DNA of 18,444 bases from CALALP01 sp041855735 (GTDB lineage: Bacteria; Bacillota; Clostridia; Lachnospirales; Lachnospiraceae), in NCBI GenBank assembly GCA_041855735.1, contig JBHAEV010000089.1, positions 1 to 18,444 on the forward strand. Direction: 5' to 3'. Position 1 is the stretch's first letter, and the number at the start of each line of letters is the position of its first letter. This document shows, piece after piece, positions 1-6,656 of the stretch. Both the position numbers and the translations under genes were made by a program. The notes below the pieces were generated by a model. That model did no database searches and had not been told where the DNA came from. It saw nothing but the letters and a program-made list of their open reading frames with translations.

Positions 1-29
1 AAATTTGCGAAGCAGGTTTTTTTTATTTC
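1..29 (+). terminator. right half of an upstream intrinsic terminator
   Basis: An eight-T run at 17-24 follows the GC-containing stretch GCGAAGCAGG. This is the usual end of a rho-independent terminator whose left arm lies before the window. The gene it ends is outside the window, so the call rests on the T-run and partial arm only. Confidence 0.4.
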
Positions 30-130
30 AAAATCAGCTCATCATAGAAATGGAATCCGAATGAGGTATAGGCTTCGTTTAAAATTGTCCCATCGGAATC
101 CGTGAAGTCCGGGCATTTCGGGTCAGACAT
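23..130 (-). CDS. small unidentified minus-strand reading frame, possible gene remnant
   Basis: A minus-strand frame runs from ATG at 130 to TAA at 23-25 and encodes 35 residues starting MSDPKCPDFTDSDG and ending FYDELILK. The same frame stays open upstream to a TAA at 176-178, giving RIFSILFDTER before the Met. The residue mix (acidic, aromatic, no low-complexity runs) looks like real protein, but the ribosome binding site is poor (AGAAAG) and I do not recognise a family. It may be a small gene, or the surviving C-terminal end of a gene whose 5' part was lost when the transport operon settled next to it. The open frame ends against the promoter of the next operon. Confidence 0.25.
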   Translation of the reverse strand: MSDPKCPDFTDSDGTILNEAYTSFGFHFYDELILK

Positions 131-172
131 TCTTTCTGTGTCAAAAAGGATTGAAAAGATCCTATAAAATAC

Positions 173-201
173 TTGTTAGCACATACTAACTGATATATAA
201 T
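173..201 (+). promoter_or_regulatory. sigma-A promoter of the ABC/ECF transport operon
   Basis: The -35 element TTGTTA lies at 173-178 and a perfect -10 TATAAT at 196-201, with a 17-base spacer. The first gene starts about 30 bases downstream. This is the best promoter match upstream of the operon. Confidence 0.75.
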
Positions 202-205
202 ATCA
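175..205 (+). promoter_or_regulatory. two inverted repeats overlapping the promoter (candidate operators)
   Basis: GTTAG at 175-179 and CTAAC at 186-190 form an inverted repeat with a 6-base centre over the -35 and spacer. Immediately after it, TGATATATAATATCA at 191-205 is a near-perfect palindrome that contains the -10 hexamer. The second site resembles a Fur-family 7-1-7 box (TGATAATnATTATCA) with a few mismatches; the first has arms like those in DtxR-family sites but with different spacing. Repressor binding to either would block RNA polymerase. The identity of the regulator is not shown by this window. Confidence 0.45.
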
Positions 206-232
206 ATATATAAAAAAGAAAGGGTGATTTTG

Positions 233-1987
233 ATGAACGTTTATAAAAAATTATTTCGATACGTACCGGACAGTATAATAAACGGCTATTTATCCATCAT
301 ACTATCCGGCATTTCCGCTGTTTTCATGGTATACGGATACTATCTCATTTACCGTTTTCTGGAGGAAATCATTAAAAAGAACAATTATGAAAATGCGATT
401 CATTTTTCGATCGGAATTGTCGTATCCCTGACGGTGAGCGCCTTACTGTACCTGATCGCCGGAATGGCATCTCATGTATTGGCATTTCGTTTGGAGACTA
501 ATCTGAGAAAGCGGGGAATTGACGGATTGACCGATTCCAGCTTTCGTTTTTTTGATCTGCATTCCTCCGGCTACATCCGAAAAACCATCGATGACAATGC
601 CGTAAAAACGCATGTTGCGGTAGCGCATATGCTTCCGGACAATTCACAGGCATTCCTGGTTCCGGTTTTTTCGTTGCTATTGTCGTTTGTGATCAGCATT
701 CGTGTCGGCTTCGTTATATTGGTATTAACGATTGTCAGCGGTCTTATTCTGAGCAAAATGGTGGGAAATGGAGAATTTATGAAACAATATCATGCTGCGC
801 TGGATCGGTTGAGCTCGGAAACCGTCGAATACATACGTGGGATGCAGGTGGTGAAGATATTCGGGACAACACTAAAATCGTTTAAGGCATTGAATAAAGC
901 GATTTCGGATTATTCGAAGTATGCCTATGACTATTCCATCAGCTGCAAAAAGCCCTATGTCATTTATCAGCTGATCTTCCTGGGACTGATCGCAATCCTT
1001 ACGATACCTCTGAGCTTCTTCCTGGACGGCATTCGGGAGCCGGAGACGATGGCGCTGGAACTGATCATGATCTTCTTTTTGTGTGGTGTGATGATGGTTT
1101 CATTTATGAAAATCATGTGGGCGAGCATGAATATGTTCAATGCAAATTACGCGATAGAACATCTGGAAAAGCTGTATGGCAAAATGCAGGAGGACAAACT
1201 TTCCTACGGACAAAAAGAACATTTTGACAACTGCAATATCGAATTTGACCATGTTCATTTTTCCTATGGAGAAAACAAGGTTCTGGAGGATGTTTCATTT
1301 TTCCTTGAAGAGAAAAAAACCTATGCCCTGGTGGGACATTCCGGTTCCGGAAAATCCACCATCGCAAAGCTGCTGTCGGGTTTTTACAAAGTGGACAGCG
1401 GTTTTATCAAAATTGGCGGACAGCCGCTGGAGGCGTATACCAGGGAAGCGATCATAAGCAATATCTCCTTCGTATTTCAGGACAGCAAATTGTTTAAGAA
1501 ATCCATTTATGACAATGTTGCATTGGCGGATGCAAAAGCGAGCAGGGAGGAGGTGATGAATGCAATGAGCCTTGCGGGCTGCGATGAAATCATTGCAAAG
1601 TTTAAGATGAGAGAAGATACGATCATCGGATCAAAAGGTGTTTATTTATCGGGAGGTGAAAAACAAAGAATCGCCATTGCCAGAGCCATTTTAAAAAATT
1701 CCCCGATTGTCATCATGGATGAAGCCGGCGCCGCGATCGACGCCGACAATGAATACGAATTGCAAAAGGCGTTTAAAAATCTGATGAAAGATAAAACCGT
1801 GATCATGATCGCACACAGGCTGACAAGCATTCAATCCGTGGATGAAATCCTTGTGCTGGAGGACGGAAAGATTGTCGAACGTGGAAGCAATGAATCTCTT
1901 TTGAAGAAGCAGGGCTTATACAGCAGATTATTGCACTTGTATAAGAGTGCGAATGATTGGAGGGTATCGAATGAAAAAGTACTTTAA
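233..1987 (+). CDS. ABC transporter half-subunit, fused permease and ATPase (exporter fold; YbtP/IrtA-like), subunit 1
   Basis: A 584-residue half-transporter with an N-terminal six-helix membrane domain (about residues 15-310) and a C-terminal ATPase domain. The ATPase has Walker A GHSGSGKST at 368-376, signature LSGGE at 472-476, Walker B ending in D496-E497 and switch His 528, so the site is complete. The start was set at ATG 233 because AGAAAGGG lies 8 bases upstream; an in-frame GTG at 224 falls inside that ribosome binding site. The next gene overlaps it by 17 bases and encodes a second half-transporter, so the two very likely form a heterodimer. Exporter-fold pairs of this kind normally export drugs or lipids, but YbtP/YbtQ and IrtA/IrtB import ferric siderophores; the ECF genes downstream favour import here. 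The substrate is inferred, not shown. Confidence 0.9.
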   Translation: MNVYKKLFRYVPDSIINGYLSIILSGISAVFMVYGYYLIYRFLEEIIKKNNYENAIHFSIGIVVSLTVSALLYLIAGMASHVLAFRLETNLRKRGIDGLTDSSFRFFDLHSSGYIRKTIDDNAVKTHVAVAHMLPDNSQAFLVPVFSLLLSFVISIRVGFVILVLTIVSGLILSKMVGNGEFMKQYHAALDRLSSETVEYIRGMQVVKIFGTTLKSFKALNKAISDYSKYAYDYSISCKKPYVIYQLIFLGLIAILTIPLSFFLDGIREPETMALELIMIFFLCGVMMVSFMKIMWASMNMFNANYAIEHLEKLYGKMQEDKLSYGQKEHFDNCNIEFDHVHFSYGENKVLEDVSFFLEEKKTYALVGHSGSGKSTIAKLLSGFYKVDSGFIKIGGQPLEAYTREAIISNISFVFQDSKLFKKSIYDNVALADAKASREEVMNAMSLAGCDEIIAKFKMREDTIIGSKGVYLSGGEKQRIAIARAILKNSPIVIMDEAGAAIDADNEYELQKAFKNLMKDKTVIMIAHRLTSIQSVDEILVLEDGKIVERGSNESLLKKQGLYSRLLHLYKSANDWRVSNEKVL

Positions 1988-3692
1988 AAATCGCTATTGT
2001 GTATCGGAGCAGGGTGCCAAGAATCTCGAGAAAGCGACATGGTTCTGTTTTTTGACCTATTGCATCAATCTGGCGCCGATGCTGCTTCTTATGGCTTTGC
2101 TGAACCAGCTGATCTTCGGTCAAAAAAACACGGTGCCCGGATATATCGCCTTTGCCGCATTAACGCTGTTTTTCATGCATTTTCTGCTGTCAGAGGAATA
2201 TGTGAATCTTTACAATGCCACCTACAAGGAGTCCGCCGTATTAAGAATCCGCCTGGCTGAAAATTTATCGGAACTGCCGATCGCCTATTTTTCAAAACAT
2301 GATTTGTCGGATCTTTCACAAACCATTATGGCGGATGTGGAGCGAATCGAACACGCCATGAGTCATTCCATACCGAAAGTGGTGGGTATGTGGTTGTTCT
2401 TCCCTTTGATGGGAGCCATGATGCTGATCGGAAACTGGAAGTTGGGTCTTGCGGCAATGATCCCGACTCTGCTCAGCTTTGTATTCCTGCCACTGGCGAA
2501 GAAACGGCGGGTGGCCGCAAACAGCAAATATTTCCATATCCTGCGGGAAAATTCGGAGCTGTTTCAGGAAACGATCGAACTGCAGCAGGAAATCAGCAGC
2601 TTTAACCTGGCTGAGAGCGTGAAGCACAAGCTGTACACGAAAATGGAGGAGAGCGAAAAAACGCATGTCATGGTAGAACTCGGAACCATGCTGGTACTCG
2701 GACTGTCCACCCTGTTTTCCTATATCAGCGTGGCGGTTGTAATAATTGTCGGTATAGGTCTTCTGATCCGCAATGAAATTTCGCTTTTGTATCTTCTGGG
2801 ATATGTGATCAGCTCCATAAAAATAAAAGAAATATTTGATATTTCCAAAGAGGGGCTGCTGGAGATGTTTTACATCGAGCCGGCTGTAAACCGGTTGAAA
2901 GAAATCAAGGGCACGGCGTTACAGGAGGGAGAGGAATGTGAATTTCAAAGTTTTGACATTGTGTTCAACAAGGTATCCTTTTCCTACAATGATGATGCAA
3001 AAGTCTTACAGGATATCAGCTTTACGGCAAAGCAGGGAGAAGTAACCGCTCTTGTCGGAGCATCCGGATCCGGAAAAACCTCCATATTAAGACTGATTTC
3101 GAGGCTGTACGATTATGATGCCGGCAGCATCAAGATCGGCAAAAAAGACATCAAGGACATATCCACAGAGTCCCTATTTCGAAATGTATCCATTGTTTTC
3201 CAGGACGTTACATTGTTCAATGCAAGCGTTATGGAAAACATCCGGCTCGGAAAAGCCACGGCAAGCGACGAAGAGGTGGAAAGAGCGGCAAGGCTTGCAA
3301 ATTGTATGGACTTTGTGGAACGGCTTCCCGATGGATTTCACACCGCAATCGGTGAAAACGGAGCGGAGCTTTCCGGAGGAGAGCGACAGAGACTGTCCAT
3401 TGCCAGAGCCTTTTTGAAGGATGCTCCGATCCTGATCCTCGATGAAATTTCCGCAAGCCTGGATGTGGACAATGAGAAAAAGATACAGGACAGCCTGAAC
3501 GAACTCATCCGAAACAAGACGGTCATCATCATCTCGCACAGGCTGAAGTCCATTGAAAATGCGGATAAAATTGTGGTGATCGACAATGGCTGCGTCGAAA
3601 ATGCGGGGAAACATGATGCACTCATGGAAAAATCGAAAGTGTATCATAATCTTATTCAAAAAACAAAACTGGCGGAAGCTTTTCATTACTAG
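1971..3692 (+). CDS. ABC transporter half-subunit, fused permease and ATPase (exporter fold; YbtQ/IrtB-like), subunit 2
   Basis: A 573-residue half-transporter, the partner of the preceding gene. The membrane domain covers roughly residues 18-300. The ATPase domain has Walker A GASGSGKTS at 363-371, signature LSGGE at 467-471, Walker B ending in D491-E492 and switch His 523, so both sites of the heterodimer appear catalytically competent, unlike many heterodimeric exporters with one degenerate site. ATG 1971 was chosen because TTGGAGGG ends 6 bases before it; the longer frame from GTG 1947 has no suitable site. The start lies inside the end of the first gene, so translation is probably coupled. 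Likely inner membrane, moving the same ligand as subunit 1; import of a chelated metal or siderophore is the preferred inference. Confidence 0.9.
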   Translation: MKKYFKNRYCVSEQGAKNLEKATWFCFLTYCINLAPMLLLMALLNQLIFGQKNTVPGYIAFAALTLFFMHFLLSEEYVNLYNATYKESAVLRIRLAENLSELPIAYFSKHDLSDLSQTIMADVERIEHAMSHSIPKVVGMWLFFPLMGAMMLIGNWKLGLAAMIPTLLSFVFLPLAKKRRVAANSKYFHILRENSELFQETIELQQEISSFNLAESVKHKLYTKMEESEKTHVMVELGTMLVLGLSTLFSYISVAVVIIVGIGLLIRNEISLLYLLGYVISSIKIKEIFDISKEGLLEMFYIEPAVNRLKEIKGTALQEGEECEFQSFDIVFNKVSFSYNDDAKVLQDISFTAKQGEVTALVGASGSGKTSILRLISRLYDYDAGSIKIGKKDIKDISTESLFRNVSIVFQDVTLFNASVMENIRLGKATASDEEVERAARLANCMDFVERLPDGFHTAIGENGAELSGGERQRLSIARAFLKDAPILILDEISASLDVDNEKKIQDSLNELIRNKTVIIISHRLKSIENADKIVVIDNGCVENAGKHDALMEKSKVYHNLIQKTKLAEAFHY

Positions 3693-3701
3693 GAGAGGTA
3701 T

Positions 3702-3770
3702 AAGGCTTTCCTTCTTGGTTCTTCGGCAAAAATTACCCGGCATTCGGAGACAGACAAGGCGGAAAGCCTT
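3702..3770 (+). repeat. long stem-loop in the spacer between the ABC pair and the ECF genes
   Basis: AAGGCTTTCC at 3702-3711 is perfectly complementary to GGAAAGCCTT at 3761-3770, and after one mismatch the stem continues with TCTTG (3713-3717) against CAAGG (3755-3759), leaving a loop of 37 bases. There is no proper T-run after it, so it is not a standard terminator. It may stabilise or process the message between the two halves of the operon, or be a small inserted repeat. Confidence 0.5.
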
Positions 3771-3811
3771 TGATTCTCAACAAAAATACTTGATTATATG
3801 AGGAGGAAATA

Positions 3812-4393
3812 ATGTTCGGAAATGCATTAAAAATAAAGGATCTTGTGACAATCGGGGTATTTGCGGTTGTTTATTTCGTGGTGATGTTCGGTGTGGGAAT
3901 GATAGGGATTGTGCCAATCCTGTTTTTACTCTTTCCGACATTGCTCGGTATCGTATCGGGAACCATCATCCTGCTGTTCATGGCAAAGGTACAAAAGCCT
4001 TGGGCCTTGTTCATACTCGGAATTCTCTCTCCGTTTCTGATGTTTGCCATGGGGCATACATATTTACTTGCAGTCCATGCTCTGGTCGTCATGTTGATTG
4101 CGGAAGCAATACGAAAAATCGGGAACTATCATTCCTTTCGATACAATATGCTTTCCTTCGCTGTCTTCAACACATGGATTTGCGGCTCGTTGATGCAAAT
4201 GCTCTGGGCGAAGGAAAAGTATCTCGAACATTGCATGATGATGGGAAAGGATTATGCCGATGCATTGGAACGGCTGATCACATATCCGAATATGGCTTTG
4301 GTCTATGTCGGCGCCATTGTGGGCGGAATCATTGGCGCATACATCGGAAAAGCATTGCTGAAAAAACATTTTTCAAAGGCGGGCATTATTTGA
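3812..4393 (+). CDS. ECF transporter S component, MptD/Trep_Strep-type integral membrane protein
   Basis: A 193-residue, very hydrophobic protein with about five to six membrane segments, starting MFGNALKIKDLVTIGVFAVVYF. The short cytoplasmic N-terminus followed at once by a helix rich in small residues, the length, and the position directly before T and A components fit the substrate-binding (S) subunit of an energy-coupling-factor transporter; the pattern matches the Trep_Strep/MptD family in particular. ATG 3812 follows AGGAGGA at 3801-3807. The stop overlaps the next start by one base. S components of this family sit beside exporter-fold ABC pairs or ECF genes in other Firmicutes, sometimes linked to siderophore or heme uptake, but the ligand of this one cannot be read from the sequence. 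Confidence 0.8.
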   Translation: MFGNALKIKDLVTIGVFAVVYFVVMFGVGMIGIVPILFLLFPTLLGIVSGTIILLFMAKVQKPWALFILGILSPFLMFAMGHTYLLAVHALVVMLIAEAIRKIGNYHSFRYNMLSFAVFNTWICGSLMQMLWAKEKYLEHCMMMGKDYADALERLITYPNMALVYVGAIVGGIIGAYIGKALLKKHFSKAGII

Positions 4394-5079
4394 TGTGGGG
4401 AATCTCAAACAATCGATACAATCCGAATCCCATAACGAAGTTCTTCGTTGTGGGATTGCTGGGATTTACCGTACTGCATTCCGTCAATCATTACGCAGAG
4501 TGGGCGATTGTATCGACGATTTCAATGATGTACTGCATGAATGGGATGAAGCAGGAGGGCGTAAAAAATATTGTTCTGTTCGGATTTCTTTATTTCGTTC
4601 CGGGATTTCATTTCATTGCAAAATTTCCGTTTTTTGTAAAAATGATACTGTCATTGCTGGCTGTGTTTCGTATGTTCTATTTCCCGTTTTCCGCCGGTAA
4701 GCTTTTGATGAAGACATCCGATGTGGGGAGCATAATCTCCTCCATGGATTACCTGCGGATACCCAATACCGTATCGATACCGATTGCGGTGATGTTTCGC
4801 TTTTTTCCATCCTTTGCGGAGGAGAGCAATCACATCAGGATGGCAATGAAAATTCGTGGGATCGAAACGAGAAATCCGTTTGCATACCTGGAGTATGTTG
4901 CGGTTCCTCTGCTCATCATCTCGTCCAATATTGCGGATGACATTTCCAAGGCGGCGGAAACGAAATGCATCGGAAATACTGTGAAAAAAACAAGATATAT
5001 AAAAGTCGGTGTAAGGCCGATCGACTTTATCTATGCTCTGACGATTTCAATTTTTGTGGCGGGAGGCTGGCTATGCTGA
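4393..5079 (+). CDS. ECF transporter transmembrane T component (EcfT-like)
   Basis: A 228-residue membrane protein, MWGISNNRYNPNPITKFFVV at the start. Hydrophobic helices lie at about 15-60 and 65-95, with a final helix at the C-terminus. Between them is a cytoplasmic amphipathic region carrying the coupling motif AMKIRGIE, the first of the two Arg-Gly motifs by which EcfT grips the ATPases. The second motif, expected as ARG, reads TKC in AAETKCIGN, so the Arg is replaced by Lys and the Gly by Cys. ATG 4393 overlaps the upstream TGA by one base, and the end overlaps the ATPase gene by 7 bases. The much longer open frame beginning at 4000 lies within the S gene in another frame and is not used. 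Confidence 0.8.
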   Translation: MWGISNNRYNPNPITKFFVVGLLGFTVLHSVNHYAEWAIVSTISMMYCMNGMKQEGVKNIVLFGFLYFVPGFHFIAKFPFFVKMILSLLAVFRMFYFPFSAGKLLMKTSDVGSIISSMDYLRIPNTVSIPIAVMFRFFPSFAEESNHIRMAMKIRGIETRNPFAYLEYVAVPLLIISSNIADDISKAAETKCIGNTVKKTRYIKVGVRPIDFIYALTISIFVAGGWLC

Positions 5080-6461
5080 CAATGGAACGTTTTTCACTGT
5101 CCTATGGCAATAATAACAATATTCTGAGCAATATTACATTGAGCATCGGGGAGGGAGAATGCATATTATTTGCAGGTGAAAGCGGAAGCGGAAAATCATC
5201 CATGATCAATGCAATCAATGGCTTAGCCTATGAATACGAGAATGCGGTCGCCACGGGAAGCATTAAAGTTAACGGTCGGGAAATTCGAGATCTGGAGCTC
5301 TGTGAGATTTCAATGATGATTTCCAGCGTATTTCAAAATCCCAAGACGCATTTCTTCAATGTGAACACCACATTGGAGTTGCTGTTCTATCTTGAGAATA
5401 TCGGGCTTGACCGAAATGCGATGGAATGCCGCATGAAAGATATGTTAAATATTTTTCCCATAACACATCTTCTGGGACGTGATATTTTTGAGCTTTCCGG
5501 AGGGGAAAAGCAGATTTTATGCGTGGCGGCCGGCTATATTTCCGGTTGTAGGATTATGGTATTGGACGAACCCTCCTCCAATCTGGATGACGAGTATATT
5601 GCGATTCTGCGTCAAATGCTGTCAATTTTGAAGGGCAAGGGGATCACTTTAATTCTTGCCGAACACAGGATTTATTATTTAACAGATATCATCGATCGTG
5701 TTTTTCTGGTGCAAAGCGGCAGGGTATACAGCGAGCTTGCACGAGCGGATTTCCTTGCATTGTCCTGTCGGCAAGCGTCAGAACTCGGACTTCGCTCCCT
5801 TTCCAAACCGGAATTGCAAAAAGTGTGGAATTGCTTTGGCGGTGATTTGACAATAAAGAATCTTTGTTGCCGTTTCAAAAGCAAGGGTGGTCTGCATATG
5901 GAAAACATTTCCTTTGAACCGGGGAGAATTTATGGCATTACCGGAAAAAACGGTTGCGGGAAATCGACCTTTTTGCGTGCAGTGACCGGATTGGAAGAAA
6001 ACGGAAAATGTGAAATTACATTTAAACAATCCGTTTTGCGAAAGGGTGAGAGAATCAAATGCTCGGCACTTGTGATGCAGGATGTAAATCACCAGCTTTT
6101 TACAGATTCCGTGGAGGAAGAAATAAAGCTCGGCGCAAAACATCTTGAGCCTGCCAAAATCGATGAGATACTATCGGAGCTTGGGCTTGCGGAATTAAAA
6201 GACCGGCACCCCATGAGCTTGTCCGGCGGACAGAAGCAAAGAGTGGCGATCGCGGCGGCATTGTGCAAAAATTCGAGATTTCTGTTTTTTGATGAACCGA
6301 CAAGCGGAATGGATTACAAGAATATGCTGAGAATATCAAAGCTGATTCAAAAAATGCGAAGCAGGGAAAATATTATTTTTGTTGTTTCGCATGATATCGA
6401 ATTCTTAAACGAAACGGTGGATGCCGTTCTGTGTCTGGATGGTTTACCCGGCAAGGCATAG
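5073..6461 (+). CDS. ECF transporter ATPase with two fused ABC domains (EcfA-EcfA' fusion)
   Basis: A 462-residue protein with two tandem ATPase domains and no membrane segment. Domain 1 has Walker A GESGSGKSS (35-43), Q88, signature LSGGE (141-145), Walker B D165-E166 and His 198. Domain 2 has Walker A GKNGCGKST (291-299), Q336, LSGGQ (383-387), D407-E408 and His 440. Both are complete. The single chain replaces the usual EcfA1/EcfA2 pair and would power the T and S subunits encoded just upstream. GGGAGG at 5061-5066 sits 6 bases before ATG 5073; the ATG is inside the T gene stop region, so translation is coupled. ATG 5082 is a less well spaced alternative. This is the last gene of the operon. 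Confidence 0.88.
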   Translation: MLTMERFSLSYGNNNNILSNITLSIGEGECILFAGESGSGKSSMINAINGLAYEYENAVATGSIKVNGREIRDLELCEISMMISSVFQNPKTHFFNVNTTLELLFYLENIGLDRNAMECRMKDMLNIFPITHLLGRDIFELSGGEKQILCVAAGYISGCRIMVLDEPSSNLDDEYIAILRQMLSILKGKGITLILAEHRIYYLTDIIDRVFLVQSGRVYSELARADFLALSCRQASELGLRSLSKPELQKVWNCFGGDLTIKNLCCRFKSKGGLHMENISFEPGRIYGITGKNGCGKSTFLRAVTGLEENGKCEITFKQSVLRKGERIKCSALVMQDVNHQLFTDSVEEEIKLGAKHLEPAKIDEILSELGLAELKDRHPMSLSGGQKQRVAIAAALCKNSRFLFFDEPTSGMDYKNMLRISKLIQKMRSRENIIFVVSHDIEFLNETVDAVLCLDGLPGKA

Positions 6462-6510
6462 ATTTGAAACTTGGATAGCGACTGCCGAAAATGCTGTTTG
6501 ATTTTTATAA

Positions 6511-6548
6511 AAGGGCACCGAACATCATTATTGATGAGTAGGGTGCCC
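6511..6548 (-). terminator. intrinsic terminator for the minus-strand two-component operon
   Basis: GGGCACC (6513-6519) pairs with GGTGCCC (6542-6548), with an inner stem CATCA/TGATG (6523-6527 and 6532-6536). Read on the minus strand, the last arm is followed by TTTTATAAAAAT, giving a T-rich tail; on the plus strand there is no T-run. It lies about 110 bases beyond the response regulator stop. Confidence 0.5.
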
Positions 6549-6588
6549 CGAAACAGGAAGGATTCGCCGAGGATTTTTATGATGAGAT

Positions 6589-6616
6589 CACCGATGTTTT
6601 ACAATGGTGCTTTTTT
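6589..6616 (+). terminator. weak candidate terminator of the transport operon
   Basis: CACC (6589-6592) can pair with GGTG (6606-6609), and a run of six T follows at 6611-6616. The stem is short, but it is the only plus-strand T-run in the gap after the fused ATPase gene. Confidence 0.3.
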
Positions 6617-6656
6617 GGTGCATTTAAGGGCGATCGTTATCTTTCGTTTGGCTTTT

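Noticed and set aside
3174..3743. A 189-codon minus-strand open frame
   Set aside because: It is antisense to the ATPase domain of the second half-transporter, with no own start signal or recognisable domain.
4000..4392. N-terminal extension of the T component frame
   Set aside because: It overlaps the S component in another frame, is not hydrophobic in the expected way, and the T protein starts naturally at ATG 4393 in a stop-start overlap.
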